Shown here in pieces: positions 49,830-59,162 of a stretch of 64,000 nucleotides of DNA; position 1 is the stretch's first letter; each line of letters starts with the position of its first letter. Below the pieces are notes generated by a model. That model did no database searches. It saw nothing but the letters and a program-made list of their open reading frames with translations, and was not told where the DNA came from. A program made the position numbers and the translations under genes. Source of the stretch: Solibacillus silvestris (lineage in GTDB: Bacteria; Bacillota; Bacilli; Bacillales_A; Planococcaceae); the NCBI GenBank assembly GCA_001586195.1, contig CP014609.1, positions 2,020,001 through 2,084,000 on the forward strand. The letters are read 5' to 3'.

Positions 49830-51514
49830 TGTTGTACCCCCTTCACGCTCATCACGACATCCGATAGCTTGCGGGCGATGTTTTGACCTGCATAAATAAA
49901 GCCGTTTAAGCCTGCTGCAGTCCACGCCGCTTCTTCTTCTTTATATTTACCCGCTGCATCCAATACAGCTGTTTGCTTTTTGTTTTCAAGTAATGCCGGA
50001 ATAATGGCCTTTGTATCTTCATCCGTTGCTGCTACTACTACATAGTCATAGTCTGCACTTGCCAGCCAAGTTGTTGCATCCTCAATTGTTTGGAAGCCTG
50101 CTGTTTGGTATGCGACGATGCCTGCTGTCGCAAAGAATCCTTGTACAAAATCTGCGCGCGGCTTATAATTTTTCAGCTCGCCGAATGTTAAAATCGCTGC
50201 TTTGATGCCAGTTTGTGCATAAGTAGCACGCAGGTTTTCAAATGGAATAGCAAGACGTTTTACACCTGCAAATTGAGCATTTTCACTAGTTGCTACCCCA
50301 TCTTGCGGGTTTGCATAAATATTTGTACCGATTAATGAATGCTTGCGTGTTTCCACTTGCTTCATGCGTGTCGCATACACTTCCTCAATATGAGCATTGA
50401 TGTCGTATGCTTCCAATCCACCAGCAATTTCGATTTCCAAAAACAGTGCCCATGCTTCTTTTACATAGTCTGCTGTTAATGATTCGATAAAGTACGAACC
50501 GCCTGATGGATCGATTACATTTGTTACATGCGACTCTTCTTTCGTCACAAGGGAGACATTGCGCGCAATACGGACCGACTGACCTGTCACACCTGTCAAT
50601 GCATCATGCGGATGTACCGTAATAACATCTGCACCACCGATTGCCGCTGAGAATGCTTCATTGCCTGCACGTAATAAATTTACATAAACATCATATTTCG
50701 AGAAGCTGCGTACCGAAGTTTCCACTACGACCGGGACAGCGCTTGCTTCATTGCCGAATGCTGAAGCAAACGCTTTCCATAATACTTTGAAGGCACGAAG
50801 TTTTGCTACTTCTGCAAAGAATTGTGTATCGACAGCGAACTGTACGAAAAACTTCTGTTCAAATGCTTTAAAATCTTCTACCGTATTAGCAAGTTTAGCT
50901 GCTTGTGCAAGCGCAATAGCAAGCTCTTGTACCGCATTAGCGCCGTCATTATGGAATGGAATCGTATTTGCACAAAACGTGCGGACATTTGGATAGTTAG
51001 CTAATTCTATTGTTTCAGGTGAAACAATATAGCCTACAACGTCTTTACGTTTAGCTTCGTCAATATATTTGAATACATCCAGCACTGCATCTTCAGCAGA
51101 AGCGACGATAAATTTAAATGAATTTTCCGATAAATAAGAAGCGAGTTTTTCGCTGTCTTGTTCAGACCAGTCAAATGCAATCGGGCTGTTGATTGTAATC
51201 ATTTCATTGCCGCGCGATAAGCTATCCTCGATATTGGCAAAAAAGCTGGCTGCATCATTGCCAGCGATTTGCTGTGCAACAGTGAAGCTTGTCTGTTTTG
51301 TTAAAGAACGGATTGTTGATACTTGTTTCTCCAGTTGCTCTCCCAATTTTTCGATTAAGCTTTCTTCTGTATAAAGTGGGTCAAGCGTGATATTTTCAAT
51401 TGTCTTTGTAAATAAGGATTCAAACGGTTTTCCTTTTAATGCTTTAATCGCTTCTTCCTTCCACTGCTCATAGCTGGCTGTTTGAAATTCGATCTCTTTC
51501 ATATTCATTGACAT
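49826..51514 (-). CDS. mutA: Methylmalonyl-CoA mutase, small subunit
   Basis: This 562-residue subunit is homologous to the large subunit ([41 protein letters not shown]), but its C-terminal domain lacks the D-x-H-x-x-G cobalamin motif, as expected for the non-catalytic partner of the heterodimeric enzyme. The ATG at 51514 has no ribosome site at normal distance; GGGGGG lies about 18 bases upstream. ATGs at codons 3 and 5 do no better. A good sigma-A promoter and the bkdB terminator lie just upstream, so this begins the mutA-mutB-meaB operon. Confidence 0.92.
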   Translation of the reverse strand: MSMNMKEIEFQTASYEQWKEEAIKALKGKPFESLFTKTIENITLDPLYTEESLIEKLGEQLEKQVSTIRSLTKQTSFTVAQQIAGNDAASFFANIEDSLSRGNEMITINSPIAFDWSEQDSEKLASYLSENSFKFIVASAEDAVLDVFKYIDEAKRKDVVGYIVSPETIELANYPNVRTFCANTIPFHNDGANAVQELAIALAQAAKLANTVEDFKAFEQKFFVQFAVDTQFFAEVAKLRAFKVLWKAFASAFGNEASAVPVVVETSVRSFSKYDVYVNLLRAGNEAFSAAIGGADVITVHPHDALTGVTGQSVRIARNVSLVTKEESHVTNVIDPSGGSYFIESLTADYVKEAWALFLEIEIAGGLEAYDINAHIEEVYATRMKQVETRKHSLIGTNIYANPQDGVATSENAQFAGVKRLAIPFENLRATYAQTGIKAAILTFGELKNYKPRADFVQGFFATAGIVAYQTAGFQTIEDATTWLASADYDYVVVAATDEDTKAIIPALLENKKQTAVLDAAGKYKEEEAAWTAAGLNGFIYAGQNIARKLSDVVMSVKGVQQ

Positions 51515-51553
51515 GTGGTCGCTAAGTAGCTTCCCCCCTTGTTATATTTCTGT

Positions 51554-51583
51554 ACTATAGTTTACACGAGAATGTTCTGACAA
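51554..51583 (-). promoter_or_regulatory. sigma-A promoter of mutA-mutB-meaB
   Basis: TTGTCA (51578-51583), an 18-base spacer and TATAGT (51554-51559) on the minus strand. It sits directly after the bkdB terminator and ~40 bases before the mutA start. Confidence 0.65.
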
Positions 51584-51590
51584 TAAAGAG

Positions 51591-51628
51591 AAAAAAAACG
51601 TGAAAGCCTTATTTTACAGGCTTTCACG
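51591..51628 (-). terminator. Terminator of the bkd operon
   Basis: CGTGAAAGCC (51599-51608) and GGCTTTCACG (51619-51628) form a perfect 10-bp stem with an 8-base U-run on the minus strand (51591-51598), 6 bases after the bkdB stop. Confidence 0.9.
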
Positions 51629-51634
51629 GCATTT

Positions 51635-52987
51635 TCAGTAGACTGACATCTTCTCTTTATCGACATTTTCGAGAATTTCTTTCACACGAGATAAGAATTT
51701 CCCACAAATCATACCATCTAAAATTCTATGATCTAATGATAAACATAAATTCACCATAGAGCGTGGAGCAATCATATTACCCTGTACTATTACAGGTCTT
51801 TTTACAATACTTTCCACCTGCAAAATTGCTGCCTGTGGATGATTGATAATGCCCATTGACTGAACAGAACCAAATGATCCGGTATTGTTGACTGTAAATG
51901 TACCACCTTGCATATGCTCCAATTTCAGTTTTCCGTTGCGTACAAGATGTGCATATTCATGAATTTCTTTCGCAATGCCTTTAATCGATTTTTCATCGAC
52001 ATTTTTGATAACCGGCACGAATAATGCATCATCAGTAGCTACAGCAATCGATAAATTAATATCCTTCTTTTGAATAATTTTATCTTCCGCCCAAACAGAA
52101 TTGATGATCGGGAATTCTTTTAGCGCCTGGGAGACCGCTTTTAGGAAAAATGCAAAATACGTCAGATTAAATCCTTCTTTTTTCTTGAAATCTTCTTTTA
52201 TGCTATCGCGGTATTCAACAAGCTCTGTCACATCCACTTCCATCATCATCCATGCATGCGGAATTTCATGTGTGCTGCGCAGCATATTTTTTGCAATTGC
52301 TTTACGCACTTGTGTAACCGGAATTTCAATGTCTCCAGCAGCAACTGGAACCTCTTGTTTCGGCTGAGAAGCCGGTACTTGTGTCGCGCCTTGCGTGGAC
52401 GCTTGTGCTGACGCTTCCTGTTTTGGCTCAGCAAATGCTGTTGGTTGTTCGTCATTCGAAATATCCTGACTTGTCGGCTTACCTGCTGCAACATATGCTT
52501 CAACATCTTTTCTTGTAATCCGATTGCCGACACCTGTGCCGGTAATTTGGGCCAAGTCGACATCGTGTTCATTTGCCAATGCTAAAACTGCAGGTGAAAA
52601 ACGACCCGGCTTGCGTTCTGTGCGCACCGGTTTGTCTTCTTTTTTCGCTGCCGGTTCGTCTTCTTCTTTTTTCTGTGAGCCGGCATTTAGAATTGCTGAG
52701 CTGACATTCGAGCTTTTTTCAACTGGAGCTGGCGGCATTTCGGAGCCTTCCACTTCAATTGCGCATACAACCGCGCCTACCGGCAACGTTTCACCTTCGT
52801 TTGCGATTAACTCTGTAATTACCCCTGCAAACGAAGAAGGGATTTCGGCATTAACTTTATCTGTTGTTACTTCTGCTAATGGATCATATTTATTTACTTT
52901 ATCTCCCACTTGGACAAGCCAGCGTTCAATCTTACCTTCTGTCACACTTTCTCCAAGTTGCGGCATGACGATATTTTGAATTGTCAT
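51635..52987 (-). CDS. bkdB: Branched-chain 2-oxoacid dehydrogenase E2 (dihydrolipoyl acyltransferase)
   Basis: This 450-residue E2 core forms the branched-chain dehydrogenase complex and transfers the acyl group to CoA. Residues 1-80 are one lipoyl domain with the lipoyl-lysine in AEVTTDKVNAE. A Lys/Glu/Ala-rich linker follows. The peripheral subunit-binding domain is at ~130-165 (GRFSPAVLALANEHDVDLAQ), followed by an Ala/Gln/Pro-rich linker (~175-215). The catalytic domain (~220-450) ends with SLDHRILDG, containing the active His and Asp. It is the last gene of the operon. Confidence 0.94.
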   Translation of the reverse strand: MTIQNIVMPQLGESVTEGKIERWLVQVGDKVNKYDPLAEVTTDKVNAEIPSSFAGVITELIANEGETLPVGAVVCAIEVEGSEMPPAPVEKSSNVSSAILNAGSQKKEEDEPAAKKEDKPVRTERKPGRFSPAVLALANEHDVDLAQITGTGVGNRITRKDVEAYVAAGKPTSQDISNDEQPTAFAEPKQEASAQASTQGATQVPASQPKQEVPVAAGDIEIPVTQVRKAIAKNMLRSTHEIPHAWMMMEVDVTELVEYRDSIKEDFKKKEGFNLTYFAFFLKAVSQALKEFPIINSVWAEDKIIQKKDINLSIAVATDDALFVPVIKNVDEKSIKGIAKEIHEYAHLVRNGKLKLEHMQGGTFTVNNTGSFGSVQSMGIINHPQAAILQVESIVKRPVIVQGNMIAPRSMVNLCLSLDHRILDGMICGKFLSRVKEILENVDKEKMSVY

Positions 52988-53059
52988 TAAACAATCCCCC
53001 TTTAACTAATAGGCCTTTGCTGTTTATTTAGGATTCTTATACAACCCCAATTCTAATAA

Positions 53060-54043
53060 CTAGAATTCTGCAAGTTCGCGAATTGCTTTTTCTACTTTAT
53101 CAGGATTAATCATAAAGAACTTTTCCATTGTTGGTGAATATGGCATTGCGGGAACATCCGGACCTGCGAGGCGCTTGATCGGTGCATCCAGTTCAAATAA
53201 GCAATGCTCAGCAATGATGGCCGCCACTTCACCCATAATGCTGCCTTCTTTATTATCCTCAGTAATCAGTAGAATTTTTCCTGTTTTTCTTGCAGCTTCA
53301 ATAATGGCTTCTTGATCTAACGGGTAAACAGTACGTAAATCTAGAATATGCGTTTCGATACCGTCTTTTGCTAGACGCTCTGCTGCCTGCAATGCAAAAT
53401 GTACTGCAAGGCCATACGTAATAACTGTCACATCATCGCCTTCACGCTTCACATCGGCTTTTCCGATCGGCAATGTATAATCATCTGTCGGCACTTCCCC
53501 TTTAATAAGACGGTATGCACGTTTATGCTCGAAAAACAGAACCGGATCTGGGTCGCGAATGGCTGCTTTTAACAACCCTTTCGCATCATACGGTGTGGAC
53601 GGAATGACAATCTTCAAGCCAGGAGTACCTGCAAACATCGCTTCAACCGATTGCGAGTGATAAAGGGCACCATGAATTCCCCCACCAAATGGTGCACGCA
53701 CAACTAAAGGACAGCTCCAGTCATTGTTTGAACGGTAACGGATTTTCGCCGCTTCCGAAACAATCTGGTTTACAGCAGGCATAATAAAGTCCGCAAACTG
53801 CATTTCAGCAATTGGACGCATGCCGTACATCGCTGCACCAATTGCAACACCGGCAATCGCACTTTCAGCTAACGGTGTATCCAATACGCGCGCTTCCCCG
53901 AATTGGTCATACAGGCCTGTTGTCGCTTTGAACACCCCGCCTTTCAATCCAACATCTTCACCTAATACGAAGACACTGTCATCTCGCTCCATTTCTTCTT
54001 TCATTGCTAAGTTAATCGCATCAATATAAGAAATTACCGGCAT
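53060..54043 (-). CDS. bkdAB: Branched-chain 2-oxoacid dehydrogenase E1 beta
   Basis: This 327-residue beta subunit of the ThDP-dependent E1 decarboxylates Val/Leu/Ile keto acids. It has the N-terminal AINLAMKEEMERDDSVFVLGEDVG with the ThDP-activating Glu, RPIAEMQFADFIMPAVNQI and APFGGGIHGALYHSQSVEA, and a C-terminal transketolase-C domain (DGIETHILDLRTVYPLDQEA). Its ATG shares bases with the bkdAA stop (TAATG). Confidence 0.94.
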   Translation of the reverse strand: MPVISYIDAINLAMKEEMERDDSVFVLGEDVGLKGGVFKATTGLYDQFGEARVLDTPLAESAIAGVAIGAAMYGMRPIAEMQFADFIMPAVNQIVSEAAKIRYRSNNDWSCPLVVRAPFGGGIHGALYHSQSVEAMFAGTPGLKIVIPSTPYDAKGLLKAAIRDPDPVLFFEHKRAYRLIKGEVPTDDYTLPIGKADVKREGDDVTVITYGLAVHFALQAAERLAKDGIETHILDLRTVYPLDQEAIIEAARKTGKILLITEDNKEGSIMGEVAAIIAEHCLFELDAPIKRLAGPDVPAMPYSPTMEKFFMINPDKVEKAIRELAEF

Positions 54044-55056
54044 TACGCATCTTCTCCTTCCGCATACACAAAACGCAATGCATGTTCTGGCGGGGCATAA
54101 GCTGCATTTTCTGCATAATCTGTCGCTTCATTGACAGTATCCATAATTTTTTTGTTCATTTGTTCCAATAACGCATCGTCTGCTACACCACAGTCTTTTA
54201 AGTATGTTTCAAATAAAATAATCGGGTCTTTTGCTTTTCCTTCTGCAATATCCTCAGCTGTTCTATATTGACGATCGTCATCATCAGAAGAATGGGCTGT
54301 CAGTCGGAACGAAACCGTTTCGATCAGTGAAGGCCCTTCACCGCGTCGAGCACGATCAGCCGCTTCTTTCACCACTTTGTATACTTCCAGCGGATTTTTG
54401 CCGTCTACCGTTACACCAGGCATCCCGTAGCCGATTGCACGGTCAGATACTTGTGCACAGCCCAGTTGTCGCTCAACCGGAACAGAAATGGCATATTGGT
54501 TGTTTTCTACCATGATAATAACCGGCAGTTTATGCACTCCCGCAAAGTTTGCCCCTTCATGGAAGTCTCCTTGGTTTGACGAACCTTCACCGAGTGTTAC
54601 AAATGTGATAAAGTCCTTTTGCTGCATTTTCCCTGCAAGTGCGACACCGACCGCATGCGGTACTTGTGTCGTTACAGGAGAAGAACCCGTAAGTATACGA
54701 TTTTTCTTTTGCCCGAAGTGTCCCGGCATTTGACGCCCGCCAGAGTTTGGGTCTTCCGCTTTCGCAAACGCCGAAAGCATTAAATCTTTTGCCGTCATCC
54801 CAAAATGAAGTACAACCCCCATATCACGATAGTACGGCGCAATATAATCCTTTGTATGATCAAGGGCAAAGGCAGCACCTACTTGAGCTGCCTCTTGTCC
54901 TTGGCATGAAATAACAAACGGTATTTTTCCTGCACGGTTTAACAGCCACATCCGCTCATCAATGCGGCGTGCCATTAACATCGTTTCGTACATTTTCAGT
55001 ACATCTTCATCCGTTAACCCAAGTTGTTCATGTGTTATTGTTGTAATGTCAGTCAT
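54043..55056 (-). CDS. bkdAA: Branched-chain 2-oxoacid dehydrogenase E1 alpha
   Basis: This 337-residue alpha subunit of E1 carries the ThDP motif GEGSSNQGDFHEGANFAGVH ending MVENNQYAI (GDG-type start with Glu-Gly-Ser here). It also has PYYRDMGVVLHFG and the phosphorylation-loop equivalent RLTAHSSDDDDRQYR. It works with BkdAB as a heterotetramer. The start at 55056 follows AAGGGGG by six bases; the longer frame has no ribosome site. Confidence 0.94.
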   Translation of the reverse strand: MTDITTITHEQLGLTDEDVLKMYETMLMARRIDERMWLLNRAGKIPFVISCQGQEAAQVGAAFALDHTKDYIAPYYRDMGVVLHFGMTAKDLMLSAFAKAEDPNSGGRQMPGHFGQKKNRILTGSSPVTTQVPHAVGVALAGKMQQKDFITFVTLGEGSSNQGDFHEGANFAGVHKLPVIIMVENNQYAISVPVERQLGCAQVSDRAIGYGMPGVTVDGKNPLEVYKVVKEAADRARRGEGPSLIETVSFRLTAHSSDDDDRQYRTAEDIAEGKAKDPIILFETYLKDCGVADDALLEQMNKKIMDTVNEATDYAENAAYAPPEHALRFVYAEGEDA

Positions 55057-55076
55057 AAAATACCCCCTTGTCACTC

Positions 55077-56486
55077 TTAAAAATGAATCGCTTTCCCTTC
55101 AATCGCCAGCGCGGCTTCCCCGATGATTTCGCTTAATGAAGGATGCAAATGCACCATCTGTCCAACTTCCCATGGCGAGGCATTTAAAAACAAGCCTAGT
55201 GCAGCTTCAGATATTAAATCCGTTGCATGCGGTCCAATTAAATGGACGCCGACAACATCATTCGAACTTTCATCCGCAACTACTTTCACAAAGCCTGCTG
55301 TTTCACCATACACAATCGCTTTACCGATCGCTTTAAACGGAAATGTCGTTGTCACAACTTTATAGCCGTTGTTTTTTGCTTGCTCTTCTGTAAGTCCGAC
55401 ACTTGCGACTTCCGGATTACTGTAGACGCCTCGTGCAATATTTGCATAATGTAGAGGAATCGAATTCTGTCCCGCAATATGTTCGACAGCACGAATTCCT
55501 TCATGTGAAGCAACATGTGCCAACTGCATACCGCCGATGACGTCTCCTATAGCATATATATGACGTTCTTTCGTCTGGAAATGTTCGTTTACTGAAATAT
55601 ATCCATTGTTCAGTTCGATTTCTGTGTTTTCCAAGCCGATATTTGACGTGTTTGCTACCCTTCCAACTGAAAGTAAAAGTGCTTCCGCTGAAATGGTTTC
55701 ATCATTTACTTGAAGCGATACATTTTCCTTTGTATCAATTGCCGAAGGATCGAGTTTTACATTGAAATGAACGTTCACTCCGCGCTTTTTCAAAGATTTC
55801 AGCATCTCCGCTGAAATTGCTGCATCTTCAGTCGGCAGCAGACGGTCACCTAACTCTATGATCGTGACTTCGACATCAAAATCAGTGAGCATTGACGCCC
55901 ACTCGACACCGATTACACCACCACCGATAATAATGGCTGACTTCGGAAGCTTTTCAATCGTCAGAAATTCATCTGACGTGAACACCTTTTTCCCATCAAC
56001 TTTCAAACCGTCCAATGTACGGGGGCGAGAACCGGTCGCAACGATGACGTTTTGCGGCACAAGCATCTCATTTTCTGTGCCATCATTCATTTCCACCGAT
56101 ATTGTACCTGGCATCGGGGAGAAAATAGATGGTCCTAAAATACGGCCGAAACCATCATATACATCAATTTTCCCTTTTTTCATCAAGTGCTGAACGCCTT
56201 TGTAAAGTTTATCAACAACGGTAGCCTTTCTTTGTTGGACACGTTCAAAGTCGATTTTGACGTCGTTTACTTCCACCCCAAAATCAAGTGCCTTTTTTGA
56301 TTGCACATATACTTCCGCACTTCGGAGCAATGCTTTTGTCGGAATACAGCCCGCATGCAGGCATGTACCCCCCATTTTATTTTTTTCGACGATTGCCGTT
56401 TTCAATCCTAGCTGTGACGCACGGATCGCGGCTACATAACCGCCTGTGCCTCCGCCTAAAATAACGACATCATAATCTTTTGCCAT
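55077..56486 (-). CDS. lpdV: Dihydrolipoyl dehydrogenase (E3) of the branched-chain complex
   Basis: This 469-residue FAD enzyme reoxidises the dihydrolipoyl arm with NAD+. Motifs: FAD GGGTGGYVAAIRASQLG, redox disulfide GGTCLHAGCIPTK, second FAD motif IYAIGDVIGGMQLAH, NAD-binding GGGVIGVEWASMLTDF and the C-terminal HLHPSLSEIIGEA (His/Glu base pair of the partner subunit). It is the second gene of the operon, between bcd and bkdAA, as in B. subtilis apart from the missing buk. Confidence 0.94.
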   Translation of the reverse strand: MAKDYDVVILGGGTGGYVAAIRASQLGLKTAIVEKNKMGGTCLHAGCIPTKALLRSAEVYVQSKKALDFGVEVNDVKIDFERVQQRKATVVDKLYKGVQHLMKKGKIDVYDGFGRILGPSIFSPMPGTISVEMNDGTENEMLVPQNVIVATGSRPRTLDGLKVDGKKVFTSDEFLTIEKLPKSAIIIGGGVIGVEWASMLTDFDVEVTIIELGDRLLPTEDAAISAEMLKSLKKRGVNVHFNVKLDPSAIDTKENVSLQVNDETISAEALLLSVGRVANTSNIGLENTEIELNNGYISVNEHFQTKERHIYAIGDVIGGMQLAHVASHEGIRAVEHIAGQNSIPLHYANIARGVYSNPEVASVGLTEEQAKNNGYKVVTTTFPFKAIGKAIVYGETAGFVKVVADESSNDVVGVHLIGPHATDLISEAALGLFLNASPWEVGQMVHLHPSLSEIIGEAALAIEGKAIHF

Positions 56487-56541
56487 AACCGACACCCCTT
56501 TTTCCAGTTACAAAATCAATTTCTTCTTTCGTAATCGCTTT

Positions 56542-57636
56542 TTAGCGACCGTTTAAAATATTTTTTTCGTTTTGAAGGAACTGACTGCGGGATTTCGCTA
56601 CACGAGCAATACGCTCTTCTGCTAAACGGTTTGCTGCCAAATAAGTCGGAATATCTTCTTCTTTTGATATTGCAAAAATCTTTTCCAAGCTTGTGTAAAT
56701 CGTTTCAACACGCTTCATTGCACGCTCGCGATTATAGCCGTATAACTCGTCTGCTACGTTAATAACCCCGCCTGCATTAATCACGTAATCCGGTGCATAA
56801 ACAATCCCTAAATCATGCAGTACTTTACCATGTCTTGATTCTGCCAGCTGATTGTTTGCAGATCCAGCGATAACCTTCGCTTTGAACGTCGGAATCGTTT
56901 GATCATTAACAATTGCGCCAAGAGCACACGGCGAGAAAATGTCCACATCTTGTGCGTAAATCTCGTCAGGTGCTACAGCTACCGCTCCAAAGTCTGCAAC
57001 AACACGGTCGATTGCTTGCTGATTAATGTCAGTTACGATTAATTTCGCTCCTTCATTATACAAGTATTCACATAATGTGTACGCAACATTCCCTAGACCT
57101 TGAACTGCTACTTTACGGCCTGCCAGCGAGTCATCTCCAAAAGCTTCTTTCGCTGCTGCCTTCATCCCTAAAAATACACCATATGCTGTAATTGGCGATG
57201 GATTGCCAGAGCTGCCGAATGCCGGTGAAATACCTGTTACATAATTTGTTTCTTCATGGATTAAATCCATATCGGCAACCGTTGTACCTACATCTTCTGC
57301 CGTAATATATCGACCATTCAGACCTTGAATGAAACGTCCTAATGCACGGAACATTTCTTCGTTTTTATCCTTGAACGGATCTCCAATAATAACTGTTTTA
57401 CCGCCACCTAGATTTAATCCTGCCGCCGCATTTTTATAAGTCATACCGCGTGCTAGACGTAGTGCATCTTCAATAGCTGCTTCCTCCGAGGCATATGTCC
57501 ACATGCGCGAACCCCCAAGAGCTGGACCCAATGTTGTATCATGAATAGCAATGACCGCTTTTAACCCCGATGCCTCATCTTGGCAAAAGACTACTTGTTC
57601 AAAATCATATTTCTGCATGTACTTGAAAATTTCCAT
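56542..57636 (-). CDS. bcd: Leucine/branched-chain amino acid dehydrogenase
   Basis: This 364-residue NAD-dependent Glu/Leu/Phe/Val dehydrogenase deaminates Leu, Val and Ile to keto acids that feed BkdA. Active-site elements: [40 protein letters not shown] (catalytic Lys) and [12 protein letters not shown]. The Rossmann domain has [20 protein letters not shown]. The start at 57636 follows GAGGGG. It is the first gene of the operon, with a cre site just upstream. Confidence 0.94.
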   Translation of the reverse strand: MEIFKYMQKYDFEQVVFCQDEASGLKAVIAIHDTTLGPALGGSRMWTYASEEAAIEDALRLARGMTYKNAAAGLNLGGGKTVIIGDPFKDKNEEMFRALGRFIQGLNGRYITAEDVGTTVADMDLIHEETNYVTGISPAFGSSGNPSPITAYGVFLGMKAAAKEAFGDDSLAGRKVAVQGLGNVAYTLCEYLYNEGAKLIVTDINQQAIDRVVADFGAVAVAPDEIYAQDVDIFSPCALGAIVNDQTIPTFKAKVIAGSANNQLAESRHGKVLHDLGIVYAPDYVINAGGVINVADELYGYNRERAMKRVETIYTSLEKIFAISKEEDIPTYLAANRLAEERIARVAKSRSQFLQNEKNILNGR

Positions 57637-57657
57637 AACACTATACCCCTCCACTCA

Positions 57658-57671
57658 AGAAAGCGCTTACT
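57658..57671 (-). promoter_or_regulatory. CcpA cre site upstream of bcd
   Basis: AGAAAGCGCTTACT agrees with cre consensus TGWAANCGNTNWCA at 12 of 14 positions and has the perfect AAGCGCTT core. It is 22 bases upstream of the bcd start, between the likely promoter and the ribosome site, where CcpA would act as a roadblock. Confidence 0.65.
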
Positions 57672-57723
57672 TTCTCGTATATTATTATTTTCTGTTAATT
57701 AGAGATAATAAATACTTAAATTT

Positions 57724-57752
57724 GTATAATTTTATTATCGTTATTTTTACAA
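57724..57752 (-). promoter_or_regulatory. Weak candidate sigma-A promoter of the bcd-bkd operon
   Basis: TTGTAA (57747-57752), a 17-base spacer and TTATAC (57724-57729) on the minus strand. The rest of the 404-bp bcd-yqzF gap (57637-58040) is very AT-rich and holds no open frame or hairpin that I can support. No -24/-12 sigma-L promoter was seen. Confidence 0.35.
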
Positions 57753-58040
57753 TACTTATAAATCTAAAAGGATGCAACTAGAAATCCCTAATTTGATTTA
57801 AATTAGAATATTCGGACAATTTTTACCTATAACTGCACTTGAAAACCGGATAAAATTACTTTTGAATAAACTATTCTAATATAGTTATTTAAGTATTTTT
57901 TTGCGCAAAGCCTATATTTCCATTCTATGAATCTATACCCCTTTATTGACTTTCTCTACCTGCATTGTAAAATTAAGTGATACTAAAATAATCAGAGACA
58001 TTGTTTCATTCACTGTTTTTAGTCTGAAGGAGGTTTGAAA

Positions 58041-58274
58041 ATGGCACGTATGGCTGCATTTATCGTACTAGTCATTCCCGCAATTTTAATGGCTGCAGGG
58101 ATAAAATTTATGCGGGATACATTATTCGGGATTTTAATTTCACCATTTCCATGGATTTGGTTACAATTCATTGTTGGTGCCATCTTTTTTGCCGTTTCAT
58201 TTTTATTTTTTGCAGGTTTTTTACTGCATCGGGATCGCAAGCGCGGCAAAGTATCCGAACGCTGGCAGAAATAG
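58041..58274 (+). CDS. yqzF: DUF2627 membrane protein (YqzF)
   Basis: This 77-residue protein has two transmembrane helices (about 5-24 and 36-60) with the conserved LISPFPWIWLQF linker and a basic C-terminus (LLHRDRKRGKVSERWQK) that identifies the YqzF family. Function is unknown. AGGAGG lies 7 bases before the ATG. Its place next to the bkd block matches B. subtilis order. Confidence 0.88.
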   Translation: MARMAAFIVLVIPAILMAAGIKFMRDTLFGILISPFPWIWLQFIVGAIFFAVSFLFFAGFLLHRDRKRGKVSERWQK

Positions 58275-58285
58275 GTCTACAATAA

Positions 58286-58324
58286 AAAAATCAAATTTTT
58301 CTCTAGGAGGAAATTTGATTTTTT
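58286..58324 (+). terminator. Terminator of yqzF
   Basis: AAAAATCAAATTT (58286-58298) and AAATTTGATTTTT (58311-58323) form a perfect 13-bp A/T-rich stem. It is likely bidirectional. Confidence 0.85.
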
Positions 58325-58442
58325 TCGTATATTCAGTTAACTCTTTTTTCAGGAAGAGTAAAGTTATTGTAACATGACACTAAATTATTAACGTGAAAGT
58401 AAATTGGCGAAAATTGTAATATTCCCCCATAACAAATCAAAC

Positions 58443-59162
58443 TTACCGATTCACCTGGGCTTCCCGAACTAAATGGGGGAAATCCGTAATCCACCCTTTT
58501 ACAATTGAATGGGGATTTTTCAGAAAAGATTCATTACCCTGAATTCCGTAAAAACGCATGCCGATATTGGCTGTTTTACAAGCCTCTAAATATTGACCTT
58601 TATAGTACCGTTTATGTGCATGTATCGCATCAAAAAAATTTTGCTCCTCTAATGTTCCCCAATAGAATTTTCTCGTTATAATAAACCCCGTCTCGATGTC
58701 CGGCCGAATTTCTTTCACAATTTTTAATAAAGATTCGTGAAATGACGAGAAATGACTGTTTTCAGGTAAAGTAATTGTATGCAATAATTCCTTCAGCACA
58801 TTTTCGTTCGTTATTAGCGATTCTTTTAGCTCCACATTCAACGCAATATTTTCTGCATTCGCCCACTCCAGTACATCGGCAAAAGCAATCATCCGGTCAC
58901 GACGAAACAGCCGTTTAAACCGCGGACCTAATTTATAGTGAATGAGTTCGTCATAAGAACACTGATTAATCATTTTATTAATGCCGGCCAGTCTTTTTAA
59001 GTCATTGTCGTGAAACACCACTAAAATACCATCATTTGAAACTTGGAGATCCAGTTCAATGCCATCTGCCCCAAGTTCTTTCGCTTTTTTAAAGGCAGCA
59101 AATGTATTTTCTAAGTGAAAGCTCGATGCCCCTCGATGGGCAAAAATGGGTATGTCATTCAT
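58443..59162 (-). CDS. yqiK: Glycerophosphodiester phosphodiesterase (YqiK/GlpQ-like)
   Basis: This 239-residue GDPD-family TIM-barrel enzyme hydrolyses glycerophosphodiesters to glycerol-3-phosphate plus an alcohol. Catalytic residues are IFAHRGASSFHLENT (His-Arg, Glu-Asn), GADGIELDLQVSNDG (Glu-x-Asp) and VVFHDNDLKRL (second His). No signal peptide, so it is cytosolic. It overlaps the FapA-family gene by one base. A yqiK homologue lies in the same neighbourhood in B. subtilis. Confidence 0.9.
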   Translation of the reverse strand: MNDIPIFAHRGASSFHLENTFAAFKKAKELGADGIELDLQVSNDGILVVFHDNDLKRLAGINKMINQCSYDELIHYKLGPRFKRLFRRDRMIAFADVLEWANAENIALNVELKESLITNENVLKELLHTITLPENSHFSSFHESLLKIVKEIRPDIETGFIITRKFYWGTLEEQNFFDAIHAHKRYYKGQYLEACKTANIGMRFYGIQGNESFLKNPHSIVKGWITDFPHLVREAQVNR

